Assembly: GCA_017528085.1 (NCBI GenBank)
Contig: JAFXPH010000002.1
Coordinates: 209,071-273,070, forward strand
Direction of reading: 5' to 3'
Origin: Clostridia bacterium
Lineage (GTDB): Bacteria > Bacillota > Clostridia > TANB77 > CAG-508
Length of the DNA stretch: 64,000 nucleotides
Below the pieces are notes generated by a model. The model did no database searches and was not told the DNA's origin. It saw only the letters and a program-made list of their open reading frames with translations. Shown here in pieces: positions 1-7,824 of the stretch. Within the stretch, counting starts at the first letter, position 1. The number at the start of each line of letters is the position of its first letter. A program made the position numbers and the translations under genes.

Positions 1-23
1 CACTCCTCATTCAAATAATTCCA

Positions 24-1149
24 TCATACTGCACCCTTCTTTTTAATAACATATAGTATAGTCTTTAAAAGTATACGAAGGTCCAATATAAGCGTATTTT
101 CTTTATGATATTTAATATCTAAATCCAATCTATTTTCAAAAGTAACGTTGGATCTTCCCTCAGTTTGCCATAATCCAGTAATACCTGGCTTATACTTCAC
201 TATAATATCATAATACACTCCCATTTGATCTAACTCTCTTTTCAAATACGGTCTCGGTCCGCACTATAGACATGTCCCCCAAAAGTACATTTATAAATTG
301 TGGAAACTCATCTAAAGAAGTTCTACGAAGAAATTCCCCAACTTTGGTAACTCTAGGATCATTTTTAATTTTTCTATACATCATAAACTCTTCTTTTACA
401 TCTTCGTTTTCTTCTAAAAATCTTTCAAGTTTTTCATCTGCATCAACAACCATTGATCTAAACTTGAACATTTTAAATGGTTTGCCATATTGTCCTATTC
501 TTTCTTGTATATAAAATACAGAACCGTCTTCTTCGTTTAATTTATTCAAGAAGAAAACTAAACAAGTTAGTGGTATCAATAAAACACACCCTATTAAGCC
601 TACAATAATATCTATAAATCGCTTAAATAATTGAGATATTACTTTATGTACTTCATTTCTATTATCGATGCAATCTAAATCTATACAAGTAGTATTTTCA
701 AATATATTTTTCTTTTTTTCTTTCTTTTTAGGTAATACTAATTGTCCATTCAAATACTTCTTTCTCAAATATTTAAGTGGTTGACTAATTACAAAATACA
801 AGAAATACATTGTAAACATCATTTCTCTAGAAAACCTAGTTCCAATTTTTAAAGCATAGAACACCACACAAATTGTTGCCATTTGTGAAAGAAATAAATT
901 CAGTTCTCTTTCAAATTGATGATAATATCTTCTTCTTAATATTCCACTATATGTACTTTGTAATAGCATAAAAAATAAATTTGTGCATATTATTATAATA
1001 AGTAAAGCACCCCATTGTGGATCAATCCAAAATTTGATACTATCAAATTTCAAATGATATGCAATAAGAAAAGCTATAAACAAACATAATATGTCTATCA
1101 AAATAAAGTCCCAATGTTTAGCCCATGTATATCTATCTTTAAATCGCAT
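24..1149 (-). pseudogene. Sugar-1-phosphate transferase (WbaP/bac_transf family), copy 1, frameshifted
   Basis: This family moves a sugar-1-phosphate onto undecaprenyl phosphate at the membrane and starts capsule or exopolysaccharide units. Reading down from 1149, I see N-terminal membrane segments (about residues 12-35, 46-68 and 88-130), another at ~180-203, then the catalytic part with FKFRSMVVDAD, LRRTSLDEFPQ and LLGDMSIV. One extra base at position 261 breaks the frame. Without it, translation continues as GPRPYLKRELDQMG to a TGA stop at 24 and gives a normal-length enzyme. As written, the N-terminal ORF (208-1149) ends in an unrelated tail. The C-terminal part (24-245) may originally belong to the right-hand copy at 16599-17519, with the conjugative element between them. 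A sequencing error at 261 is possible. Family call is sure; the inactive state is fairly sure. Confidence 0.85.
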
Positions 1150-1355
1150 TTAATTCAACTTCCTTTACAATCCAACATCCTTTTTTACATTTGTGTTACT
1201 CATAAAAAGTCACCTGTAATTATAAGTCATTTTTTTATATTTTTCAAGGCTTTTTTTGTTGATTTTTCAGCATTTATAGAACATTGGTTCATTGGAAAAT
1301 TTGTTTCCTTTAGAGCACAAGTGATTCCATGGCTCATTATTGTTTTTCAATAATT

Positions 1356-2705
1356 TCAATAATCTGGCATTCCGTAGCCTTTTATCACACTTGTTCCAAA
1401 ATTATATTTTTCTTCTTTTACCATATCGCCTGATGTATTTCCTTCTATAGTATAAATAATATTATTTTCAACTTTTTCAACTATTCCAACATGATCTGAA
1501 TGTCCATCGCCTTCCCAGTCGAAAAAAATAATATCTCCTGATTTAGGAATATAATTGTTATCTTGCCACAAATTACAAGTCTTAAACCAAGTTATTCCTT
1601 CATTTTCACAAGCTGAAAATTTAGGAATTATACCACTATCTATATAACCACATTCATTTGCACACCATGATACAAAACAAGCACACCAACTTACTCTTGA
1701 TGGAAAGCCATACCAAGACCAATAAGGTTCTCCTCCCACTTCTCCTATTTGTGAAATTGCAACTTCAACAATATTTGTGTTTCCAGTTGAAGTATTAATT
1801 AGCAATTGTTCCCATAGTTCAATATAATCATCCTTTTGAATATCATTTAACATTGTTAATTGCTTATTTGATAATTCATGTTTTATATCTTCTAAATTCT
1901 TACCATTAATTTGTATATGTAATATAGTTTTAGTTTCTATTATCTTTATTATTTTTCCTTTACTATCAACTTCTTCTCTTTCTTCTATTATTTCTTCTGT
2001 AGTATATATAATTTCATTCATACTCCAAAAAACATCTTTAAATGCTTTAATCTTCTTTTCATCTAATGATATTAATTCAGTTTGGTAATCTCCATTACTA
2101 AACCTTACAATAAATACAGATATAATATCTTTCCATTCTGCTCTTGTGCCAGAAATATCAAACTCGTCATGTGGAACTTCATTTTGAATAGTAGTTAGCC
2201 TTTGAATAAACTCATTATTTAAATCTTGCATAACTAATCTTAAAGATGTTTGATTTTCATTAAATTCATTAGAAAAGAATATTCCGATAACACTAGTCAT
2301 CATAAATGCAATCATTGATATTACAACTATAAAAACAAGTATTATCCAACTACTAGCTATTATAAAATCCATCAATTCTTTAATTGCTTTTAATAATTGT
2401 TTAATTATCTTCTTTAAATTTTCACTTAAAGATTTAGATTTTTTCTTTGACTTTTGCACCTGTTCTTTTACTACATTTTGTGCCACTTTTTCCCTAGCTG
2501 ATAGTTTTTCTCTTATTAACTCATTGGTTTCTATAAATTTTTCTTTTCCAATCTTATTATATTCTTTTATACCTTTATTTGAAATGGAATTAATTGTATT
2601 ACTAACCTTTTCTGTAGCATAATTATTCTCTTTTTCACTACTATTATCTTTTGTATAACTTTCTTTAGTTTTAATATTAATCATCTTTTTAGTCTTTATA
2701 TTCAT
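1356..2705 (-). CDS. Membrane-anchored CHAP-domain peptidoglycan hydrolase of the conjugation machinery
   Basis: Likely opens peptidoglycan locally so that the transfer channel can cross the wall (VirB1-like role). The N-terminal ~110 residues are Lys/Glu-rich and cytoplasmic-looking, followed by one membrane segment (about residues 114-144), an extracellular linker and a C-terminal CHAP domain (~315-449). The CHAP domain has the nucleophile motif WCACFVSW and the catalytic His in SDHVGIVE. I start at the ATG at 2705, which has GGAGGTG eight bases upstream; a TTG further out overlaps that ribosome binding site. It is the last gene of the transfer operon and follows a terminator-like hairpin at 2727-2753, so its level may be reduced. 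Homologous position to the CHAP/NlpC protein of Tn916 and Tn1549-type elements is inferred from gene order. Confidence 0.88.
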   Translation of the reverse strand: MNIKTKKMINIKTKESYTKDNSSEKENNYATEKVSNTINSISNKGIKEYNKIGKEKFIETNELIREKLSAREKVAQNVVKEQVQKSKKKSKSLSENLKKIIKQLLKAIKELMDFIIASSWIILVFIVVISMIAFMMTSVIGIFFSNEFNENQTSLRLVMQDLNNEFIQRLTTIQNEVPHDEFDISGTRAEWKDIISVFIVRFSNGDYQTELISLDEKKIKAFKDVFWSMNEIIYTTEEIIEEREEVDSKGKIIKIIETKTILHIQINGKNLEDIKHELSNKQLTMLNDIQKDDYIELWEQLLINTSTGNTNIVEVAISQIGEVGGEPYWSWYGFPSRVSWCACFVSWCANECGYIDSGIIPKFSACENEGITWFKTCNLWQDNNYIPKSGDIIFFDWEGDGHSDHVGIVEKVENNIIYTIEGNTSGDMVKEEKYNFGTSVIKGYGMPDY

Positions 2706-2726
2706 AATTCTCACCTCCAAAATAAA

Positions 2727-2753
2727 AGAGAGTACGATTTTTTATCGTACTCT
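2727..2753 (-). terminator. Hairpin with U-rich tail between ICE genes
   Basis: A perfect 10-bp inverted repeat (GAGAGTACGA / TCGTACTCTC) around a 7-base A/T loop. On the minus strand it is followed by TTTTATTTT and then the ribosome binding site of the CHAP gene. It looks like an intrinsic terminator or attenuator inside the operon. The bases just before it (2751-2766) resemble the 3' end of the virB4 gene, which suggests a local duplication. Confidence 0.7.
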
Positions 2754-2786
2754 CCAGTTTTGTAGTTATCTTTTATTTTTATAGAA

Positions 2787-3002
2787 TTATCCTCTTAATC
2801 CCATACCTAATCTTTGCAATTCTACTTCTATTTCATCAACATCATTATTATCAAATCCAATAGTTCTTAATTCGTTTTTTGATCTATTAGATAATTCACC
2901 TAAAGTATTAATATGATTATTTTTCATTGATTCTATTTGATTATCATTTAAAAATAAAAATCTATTAATTGATTGTTTTTCATATTTATTAAATAATTCC
3001 AT
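2787..3002 (-). CDS. Small protein resembling the RNA polymerase alpha C-terminal domain
   Basis: 71 residues. The second half (about 30-70), with INTLGELSNRSKNELRTIG and then EIEVELQRLGMGLRG, follows the helix-hairpin pattern of the alpha-CTD of RNA polymerase (T-x-x-D/E-L ... E-L ... I-G ... E-I ... L-x-x-L-G-L-x-L). The first 30 residues have no alpha-NTD character. The start ATG lies two bases after the stop of the preceding gene, whose last codons provide the GAGGAC ribosome binding site, so the two genes are translationally linked. It could bind DNA or the transcription machinery to adjust expression of the element; this is inference from the fold resemblance. A generic helix-hairpin-helix protein is the alternative. 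Confidence 0.55.
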   Translation of the reverse strand: MELFNKYEKQSINRFLFLNDNQIESMKNNHINTLGELSNRSKNELRTIGFDNNDVDEIEVELQRLGMGLRG

Positions 3003-3004
3003 TA

Positions 3005-3292
3005 TTAAAAGTCCTCATCACTATATACTATTTCTTTTATTTTGTTATTTACTTTTGTTTCTAAAAATCCTTTATAATCTTCCCATGTTTCTTCTTCATC
3101 TTTTTCACGAGGATATGTTTTAAATAAACCTTTATAATATGATAATAGAACATGAACAGAATTTGGGACATCTTCTCTATCATAGTACATAACACTTTTT
3201 GAAAGTGCCTCTCTAATTTGTTTTCTGAGTTCAATTTTTTCTTTTTCAGACAATTCAAATTTATTATCCTTTAACAAATAAATCAACCTCAT
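3005..3292 (-). CDS. Hypothetical ICE protein, 95 residues
   Basis: I do not recognise a family. The protein is charged and largely helical by composition (Glu/Lys-rich), with no membrane segment and no cysteines. The ribosome binding site is weak (GAAAG about six bases before the ATG). It lies between virB4 and the alpha-CTD-like gene on the same strand and is tightly joined to the latter, so it probably belongs to the accessory end of the transfer operon. A terminator-like hairpin (3358-3379) separates it from virB4. Confidence 0.65.
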   Translation of the reverse strand: MRLIYLLKDNKFELSEKEKIELRKQIREALSKSVMYYDREDVPNSVHVLLSYYKGLFKTYPREKDEEETWEDYKGFLETKVNNKIKEIVYSDEDF

Positions 3293-3357
3293 CTTTCAAA
3301 TATCATTTTTCCTTATTAAATCACACAATCTAAGATTTTTCAATGATAATTTTTAAA

Positions 3358-3379
3358 GAGAGAGTTTACTTACTCTCTC
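3358..3379 (-). terminator. Hairpin overlapping the virB4 stop codon
   Basis: Inverted repeat GAGAGAGT / ACTCTCTC with a six-base loop, followed on the minus strand by TTTAAAAATT. It includes the last codons of virB4. The stem is short and the U-tract imperfect, so it may only reduce downstream transcription. Confidence 0.5.
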
Positions 3380-5693
3380 CTGGTTTTGTAGTCATTAATT
3401 TATATAGTTCAGTATCTTTTGGAAATCTATTTTCAAATGGAACTATATTACTACCTACTTTAATTAATCCTTTTCCAAATCCAACATTCGTAATATATTT
3501 CATTTGAGTATCCGACATATTTAGAAGTTTTCCAAGTTCTATTCTATCTGTACTTGCTTGATTAAGCATTACTAAAAGTTCACTATTTGCAAGCATTGTT
3601 CTTGCTGTATGACTTTGAAGCATATCTTCTATGTTTTGAGTAATACCAGTACAAAATGCCCCATATTTTCTTGCTCTCTTCCAAAGAGTAAATAAGAAGT
3701 TAGCAGAATACTCTTCTAAGAATAATAAGTATATTTCATCAATATAAATATTTGTTGTTATTCCATTTATTTTATTTCGAGTAACATCATTAAATATACT
3801 ATCTAGTATTGTAAGCATTCCTATTGGCATAAGTTGTTTTCCAAGTCCTGAAATATCATACGATATTAGGTTATTATTTAAATTTACATTAGTTTGTTTT
3901 GCAAAAGTATTTAAACTTCCACAAGTAAAAAGTTCTAAAGCTAAAACAATTTCTTTTGCTTCAGGTTCTTTTTGTTTCATTACTTCTTCTCTAAGCTCTA
4001 CTAAAGTCGGAGCTGTTCCTGTGAAATCTTTATTCATATAATTTCTATATGTTAATGCTATACATCTATCTAATATAGATTTTTCTTTACTAGTAACAGG
4101 TTCTTCTCCTTTTATTCTTTGATACATTGACAGTATATAATCAGATTTTAATACTATTGGATTTGCCCCATCTGCATATTCTGAATTAATATCCATAGCA
4201 TTAATATAAGTATTGCTTGTAGGTGATATTCTAATTACTTCACCTCCTAAAGCTCTAATCATATTTGAACATTCACCTTCAGGATCTATGTATATAATCT
4301 TAGATTTTGGATCAGAAAGTCTAATTGCTCCAAATTCATTTTTACCCATAAAAGATTTACCAGCTCCTGAAACTGCAACATAAAACGCATTACCGTTTAA
4401 TAATTTTTTCCTATTAATCAAAATTAGATTTTTACTAATTGCATTTTGACCATAACATATTCCATTTTCATGCGATATTTCTTGTACTTTAAATGGAATG
4501 AGTACTGCCAAACTTTCAGTAGTAAGAGTTCTTAGTGATTCTATTTTTCTTGTTCCAATTGGGAGAACAGTGTTTAGTCCATCTATTTGTTGAAATTTTA
4601 AAGTAGCAAGCTCACATAAGTTTTTGCTCGCTACTCCTTTTAAACTATCAGTTATATTTTCTAATTCTTTTTGTGTATCTGCAACTGCTACAACTGTTAA
4701 AACACATAAAAACATTCTTTGATCTCGTATAGTTAAATCATCTAAAAATTCTTTTGATTCTTCTCTTTGTCTTTGCATATCATATGGAATGTTAATTGAA
4801 TAGTTCCCATTTTCTGTTTGTTTCCTTACCCAGTTAGTAATATTAGTTTCAATTCCAAGTCTTCGATTTTCAGCTTCTTTAATTGCCTCATCCATTGGTA
4901 TAGGAACAATATCAATACTTAAAATAATATTATTATTTAAGTCTGTAAACTCTTGAATCATAGTATCTTTAATAAAATTAGCATATTTCTTTAAATATAA
5001 TACTCTTCCATATCTTTTAGTTGCTCCCATGATAAAATAATCTGACTTGTTTATATATTTATATGGAGCAATTTTATTTTTTATATTCTGTTTCATTTCA
5101 TACTTTGTATATACTTTATCTGTATTATATTTATAATAAAAGTCATACAGAAAATAATATCTTTCTTCTAATGACATCTCTGTACATATAGATCCAAGTT
5201 CTGAAAAATGATTTTGAAGACTAGCAGTAATTCTATTAAAATAACTTTGAGCTTCTTTGTAGTTAGGTTTACTTATAGATATTGTTATCATTTTTAATTG
5301 TATCATCTCATTTGAACTTTGAATTTGATTTAAGAGCCATGCGTTATATTCATCTCTATATTTATCAAATCCATCTTCTTTATTTAGTTTTATTAAAACT
5401 TTCTCTTTAAAGTCATTTATATCAATCTTTCTATTAATTAAACTAATTTTTATATCTACTCCTGAATCAAAACTATTTAGTAGCGAAGAATATCCAAGAA
5501 ACATTTTTTGTTTATTTTCTTCTGAAGCCACTTGATAATTTATGTCTGTAAAAATATATGATTTAGAATACTTTCCATTACTTAGTAAAAATATCCCATC
5601 ATCATAAGCCTCTTTTATTGGAATAAGATCATCAGTATATTTAGGTCTTTTATAATGTTCTTTTTCTTTTCTTAAATTAAATAAAGTCTTCAT
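3366..5693 (-). CDS. virB4: VirB4/TraE-type conjugation ATPase
   Basis: The ATPase that powers assembly of the type IV secretion channel, on the inner face of the membrane. 775 residues from the ATG at 5693 (GGAGG eight to nine bases upstream; an earlier in-frame start at 5708 is less likely). The Walker A motif VSGAGKSF is near residue 440 and the Walker B stretch IYIDEIYLLF is near 650, in the usual C-terminal ATPase domain. The length fits the VirB4/TcpF/TraE family of Tn1549-like elements. Downstream of prgI in the same operon, which is the standard order. No frameshift seen. Confidence 0.95.
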   Translation of the reverse strand: MKTLFNLRKEKEHYKRPKYTDDLIPIKEAYDDGIFLLSNGKYSKSYIFTDINYQVASEENKQKMFLGYSSLLNSFDSGVDIKISLINRKIDINDFKEKVLIKLNKEDGFDKYRDEYNAWLLNQIQSSNEMIQLKMITISISKPNYKEAQSYFNRITASLQNHFSELGSICTEMSLEERYYFLYDFYYKYNTDKVYTKYEMKQNIKNKIAPYKYINKSDYFIMGATKRYGRVLYLKKYANFIKDTMIQEFTDLNNNIILSIDIVPIPMDEAIKEAENRRLGIETNITNWVRKQTENGNYSINIPYDMQRQREESKEFLDDLTIRDQRMFLCVLTVVAVADTQKELENITDSLKGVASKNLCELATLKFQQIDGLNTVLPIGTRKIESLRTLTTESLAVLIPFKVQEISHENGICYGQNAISKNLILINRKKLLNGNAFYVAVSGAGKSFMGKNEFGAIRLSDPKSKIIYIDPEGECSNMIRALGGEVIRISPTSNTYINAMDINSEYADGANPIVLKSDYILSMYQRIKGEEPVTSKEKSILDRCIALTYRNYMNKDFTGTAPTLVELREEVMKQKEPEAKEIVLALELFTCGSLNTFAKQTNVNLNNNLISYDISGLGKQLMPIGMLTILDSIFNDVTRNKINGITTNIYIDEIYLLFLEEYSANFLFTLWKRARKYGAFCTGITQNIEDMLQSHTARTMLANSELLVMLNQASTDRIELGKLLNMSDTQMKYITNVGFGKGLIKVGSNIVPFENRFPKDTELYKLMTTKPGESK

Positions 5694-5715
5694 ATTTGTT
5701 TCCTCCAATTCTATT

Positions 5716-6195
5716 TTATTTTTCTAAAAAATCATCTAAGTCTATGTCTAGATCATTAAGAAAAATATCATCAAATGACTTTTCATAAACATTTTTACTT
5801 TTTTCTGTATTTTCTTTAATTGCTACAGAAGAAACATCACTTCTATGTCTCCTTCTGTTTTTTCGTGCTAAATAATTAGAGCTAGTGGAACTAATATTTT
5901 CGTACTTTTTCTTGTATAATTCTTTAGGGGTTAGTATTTCAGACTTAATCCAAGTAATTAAAAACTTTTCTGCTGGCATTCCGTTATAAGTAACAAATCC
6001 TAGTATTGCAAAAGGAAATGCTCCTAAAATGCAAACCCAAGATAGCGTTTCTATTCCAAAATAAGGTTTAAGTATGAAGTAAAATCCAACAGCAACTAAA
6101 CATGCAATAATAGAAAAAAAGAACTGTCTAACCGACAGTCCAAAATAAATATTTTCTTTATAATCTCTAATTTCTTTATTAACTTTTATCTCCAT
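5716..6195 (-). CDS. PrgI-family membrane protein of the conjugation channel
   Basis: Small inner-membrane subunit typical of Gram-positive conjugation systems, always next to virB4. 159 residues from the ATG at 6195 (GGAGGG seven bases upstream). A short N-terminal arm (EIKVNKEIRDYKENIYFGLS) leads into two membrane segments (about 27-47 and 52-73), followed by the WIKSE region and a charged cytoplasmic tail with KNRRRHRSD. The start codon overlaps the stop of the preceding gene by one base, indicating coupled translation. Confidence 0.9.
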   Translation of the reverse strand: MEIKVNKEIRDYKENIYFGLSVRQFFFSIIACLVAVGFYFILKPYFGIETLSWVCILGAFPFAILGFVTYNGMPAEKFLITWIKSEILTPKELYKKKYENISSTSSNYLARKNRRRHRSDVSSVAIKENTEKSKNVYEKSFDDIFLNDLDIDLDDFLEK

Positions 6196-6518
6196 TATCT
6201 TTCCCTCCAATCTTTACTTTTATGTTTTTCTTCTTTCGTTTTCTGTTTATCTTTTCTTAATAAATCATTAATATCTTGAACACAAATATTCTTTTTAATA
6301 AAAGGCAAATATTCATAGTACTGTTCTTCAGGTTTATCACTAAATATTATTTCTTCATCTGTAATTATGCTTCCTATTCTATTTACTAAAACACTTTTTT
6401 CAATACTCGCAATATCTTCTCCGAAGTCATCATCTCTTAAGTCGTATACAAATAATCCTTCTTTAGTATATTTTTCTTTTTCCTCACTATTTAAGTGATG
6501 TGTAATAAAATATTTCAT
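6195..6518 (-). CDS. Hypothetical conjugation-operon protein, 107 residues
   Basis: Not recognised. The start ATG at 6518 has GGAGG nine bases upstream. The protein begins MKYFITHHLNSEEKEKY and is acidic in the middle with a basic Lys-rich tail; no membrane segment is apparent. It lies between the VirB6-like gene and prgI and overlaps prgI by one base, so it is likely translated together with the channel proteins. A soluble accessory role in transfer is inferred only from position. Confidence 0.7.
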   Translation of the reverse strand: MKYFITHHLNSEEKEKYTKEGLFVYDLRDDDFGEDIASIEKSVLVNRIGSIITDEEIIFSDKPEEQYYEYLPFIKKNICVQDINDLLRKDKQKTKEEKHKSKDWRER

Positions 6519-6542
6519 ATTCAATTCCTCCATTATTTATTT

Positions 6543-7373
6543 TTATAATCCCATCATTTCTCTTACAATTCTGTCTGATGCTTTAATTGTTCCAACTAAA
6601 ATTAGCATATTAAATATTAATTCTCCTACATACTGCCATACCATCGTAACTGGACTTGCATTAGTATTTACTACTGGTGGTGAAGATGCAAAAAGTGAAA
6701 AAATTATACAAGCGAGTACTATAATTGCTCCTTCTAGGCATACTCCTGCATAACTTTTTAAGAAGTTCTTTCCAACTGATTGAGTTGGCTCTCCTGCAAA
6801 AGTTGAAAGTGGTATTGGAGCTATTGCAGTATATAAGTACAATTTAAAAAATCTTCCATACACCGATAAAATCATTATGAATGAAAGTACTGTTACAAAT
6901 AGTCCTCCAATTAATGTTACTGCCCAAAGCGGAATAGATTCAAAAAATGATGTTTCTTCAATTGCAGTTATCATTTCATTTGGAAGTACAGATTGATTTG
7001 CTCCTCCAAGTCCTGCTGAATTAATAATTGTTGAAGCAACTCCTTGTACTATTCTAAATATTGCCATCATAAGTTCTAGTCCATAAGTTACTATTGCTTT
7101 TGCTATTGCAAACCTAATAAATAATTTAAGTGCATGTTCTGGCTTTTTTACTTCAGTAAAATTACCACAAGTTTTCATTACTCCTACTACAAAAAATAGT
7201 ACAAGCAGAGCTAAACCTATTGCTTGCATCCCACCATTAATATTTAAAATTACATTCCATATCATTCCACCTTTAAAATTTTCAGGTGAAGTCGATATTA
7301 AACTCCATATTTCATTTAATTTATTGTTCCAAGTATTAAGAGAATTTTGTAAATTTTCAACAATCCAATTCAT
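6543..7373 (-). CDS. VirB6/TrbL-like polytopic channel protein
   Basis: 276 residues with about six hydrophobic segments (for example around 52-68, 85-112, 150-173, 176-192, 208-228 and 245-265), matching the multi-spanning VirB6/TrbL subunit of conjugation systems. The N-terminus (WIVENLQNSLNTWNNKLNEI) is amphipathic. GAAAGGAG lies about eight bases before the ATG. It sits between the pilin-like gene and prgI/virB4, the position of the CD0411/TrbL-like protein in Tn1549-type elements. It follows a terminator-like hairpin after the pilin gene. Confidence 0.85.
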   Translation of the reverse strand: MNWIVENLQNSLNTWNNKLNEIWSLISTSPENFKGGMIWNVILNINGGMQAIGLALLVLFFVVGVMKTCGNFTEVKKPEHALKLFIRFAIAKAIVTYGLELMMAIFRIVQGVASTIINSAGLGGANQSVLPNEMITAIEETSFFESIPLWAVTLIGGLFVTVLSFIMILSVYGRFFKLYLYTAIAPIPLSTFAGEPTQSVGKNFLKSYAGVCLEGAIIVLACIIFSLFASSPPVVNTNASPVTMVWQYVGELIFNMLILVGTIKASDRIVREMMGL

Positions 7374-7401
7374 ATTAATTCTCCTTTCATATAAAAAAAT
7401 A

Positions 7402-7432
7402 AAGCCTCTTAAACTTTATGTCTAAGAGGCTT
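7402..7432 (-). terminator. Terminator/attenuator after the pilin-like gene
   Basis: Perfect 10-bp stem AAGCCTCTTA / TAAGAGGCTT, with TATTTTTTTA downstream on the minus strand. It stands between the pilin-like gene and the rest of the channel operon. Partial termination here would give more pilin than channel ATPase. Confidence 0.75.
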
Positions 7433-7442
7433 ATTAAAATTT

Positions 7443-7754
7443 CTATCCACCTGTTATTAAATTAAGTATTTCTTTTGCAAAGGTTATAATAACACCACCT
7501 GCTACTGTCATAACTCCATTTGCCCTTTGTGCAGGATCGTGGCTTTTTAAAGAAAGTCCAACTTGTACTATACCAAACCCTAGTATTATCATACCCACAG
7601 CTCGAATTATTCCAAAAATAAAAGTAGATAGATTATTAATTACAGTAAGTGGATCATCTGTTGCAAAAACTATTCCACCGTTTACAAACATGAAAAAAGC
7701 AGTATATAAAACTACTGCCAACACTTTTAATATTTTAAACTTATTTTTACTCAT
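7443..7754 (-). CDS. Maff2/VirB2-like pilin-type membrane protein
   Basis: 103 residues from the ATG at 7754, which has a GGAGG eight bases upstream; the longer reading from 7820 lacks a good site. A basic N-terminus is followed by a hydrophobic segment ending in FATDD (signal-peptide-like, possible cleavage after FA), then two hydrophobic helices (LSTFIFGIIRAVGMIILGFG and VMTVAGGVIITFAKEIL) separated by a short polar loop. That is the layout of TrbC/VirB2 pilins and of the Maff2 family found between virD4 and the VirB6-like gene in Tn1549-like elements. Followed by a strong hairpin, as expected for a highly made subunit. Confidence 0.85.
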   Translation of the reverse strand: MSKNKFKILKVLAVVLYTAFFMFVNGGIVFATDDPLTVINNLSTFIFGIIRAVGMIILGFGIVQVGLSLKSHDPAQRANGVMTVAGGVIITFAKEILNLITGG

Positions 7755-7824
7755 ATTCTTTTCCTCCAAATTTTTTATTTTTTTAGTTAAACTTATTCTA
7801 AAACTATTAATCTTTTCCATAAGC

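Noticed and set aside
1114..1353. Plus-strand ORF of 79 codons at the left transferase start
   Set aside because: Overlaps the minus-strand gene start and spacer, has no ribosome binding site and has the composition of an AT-rich shadow.
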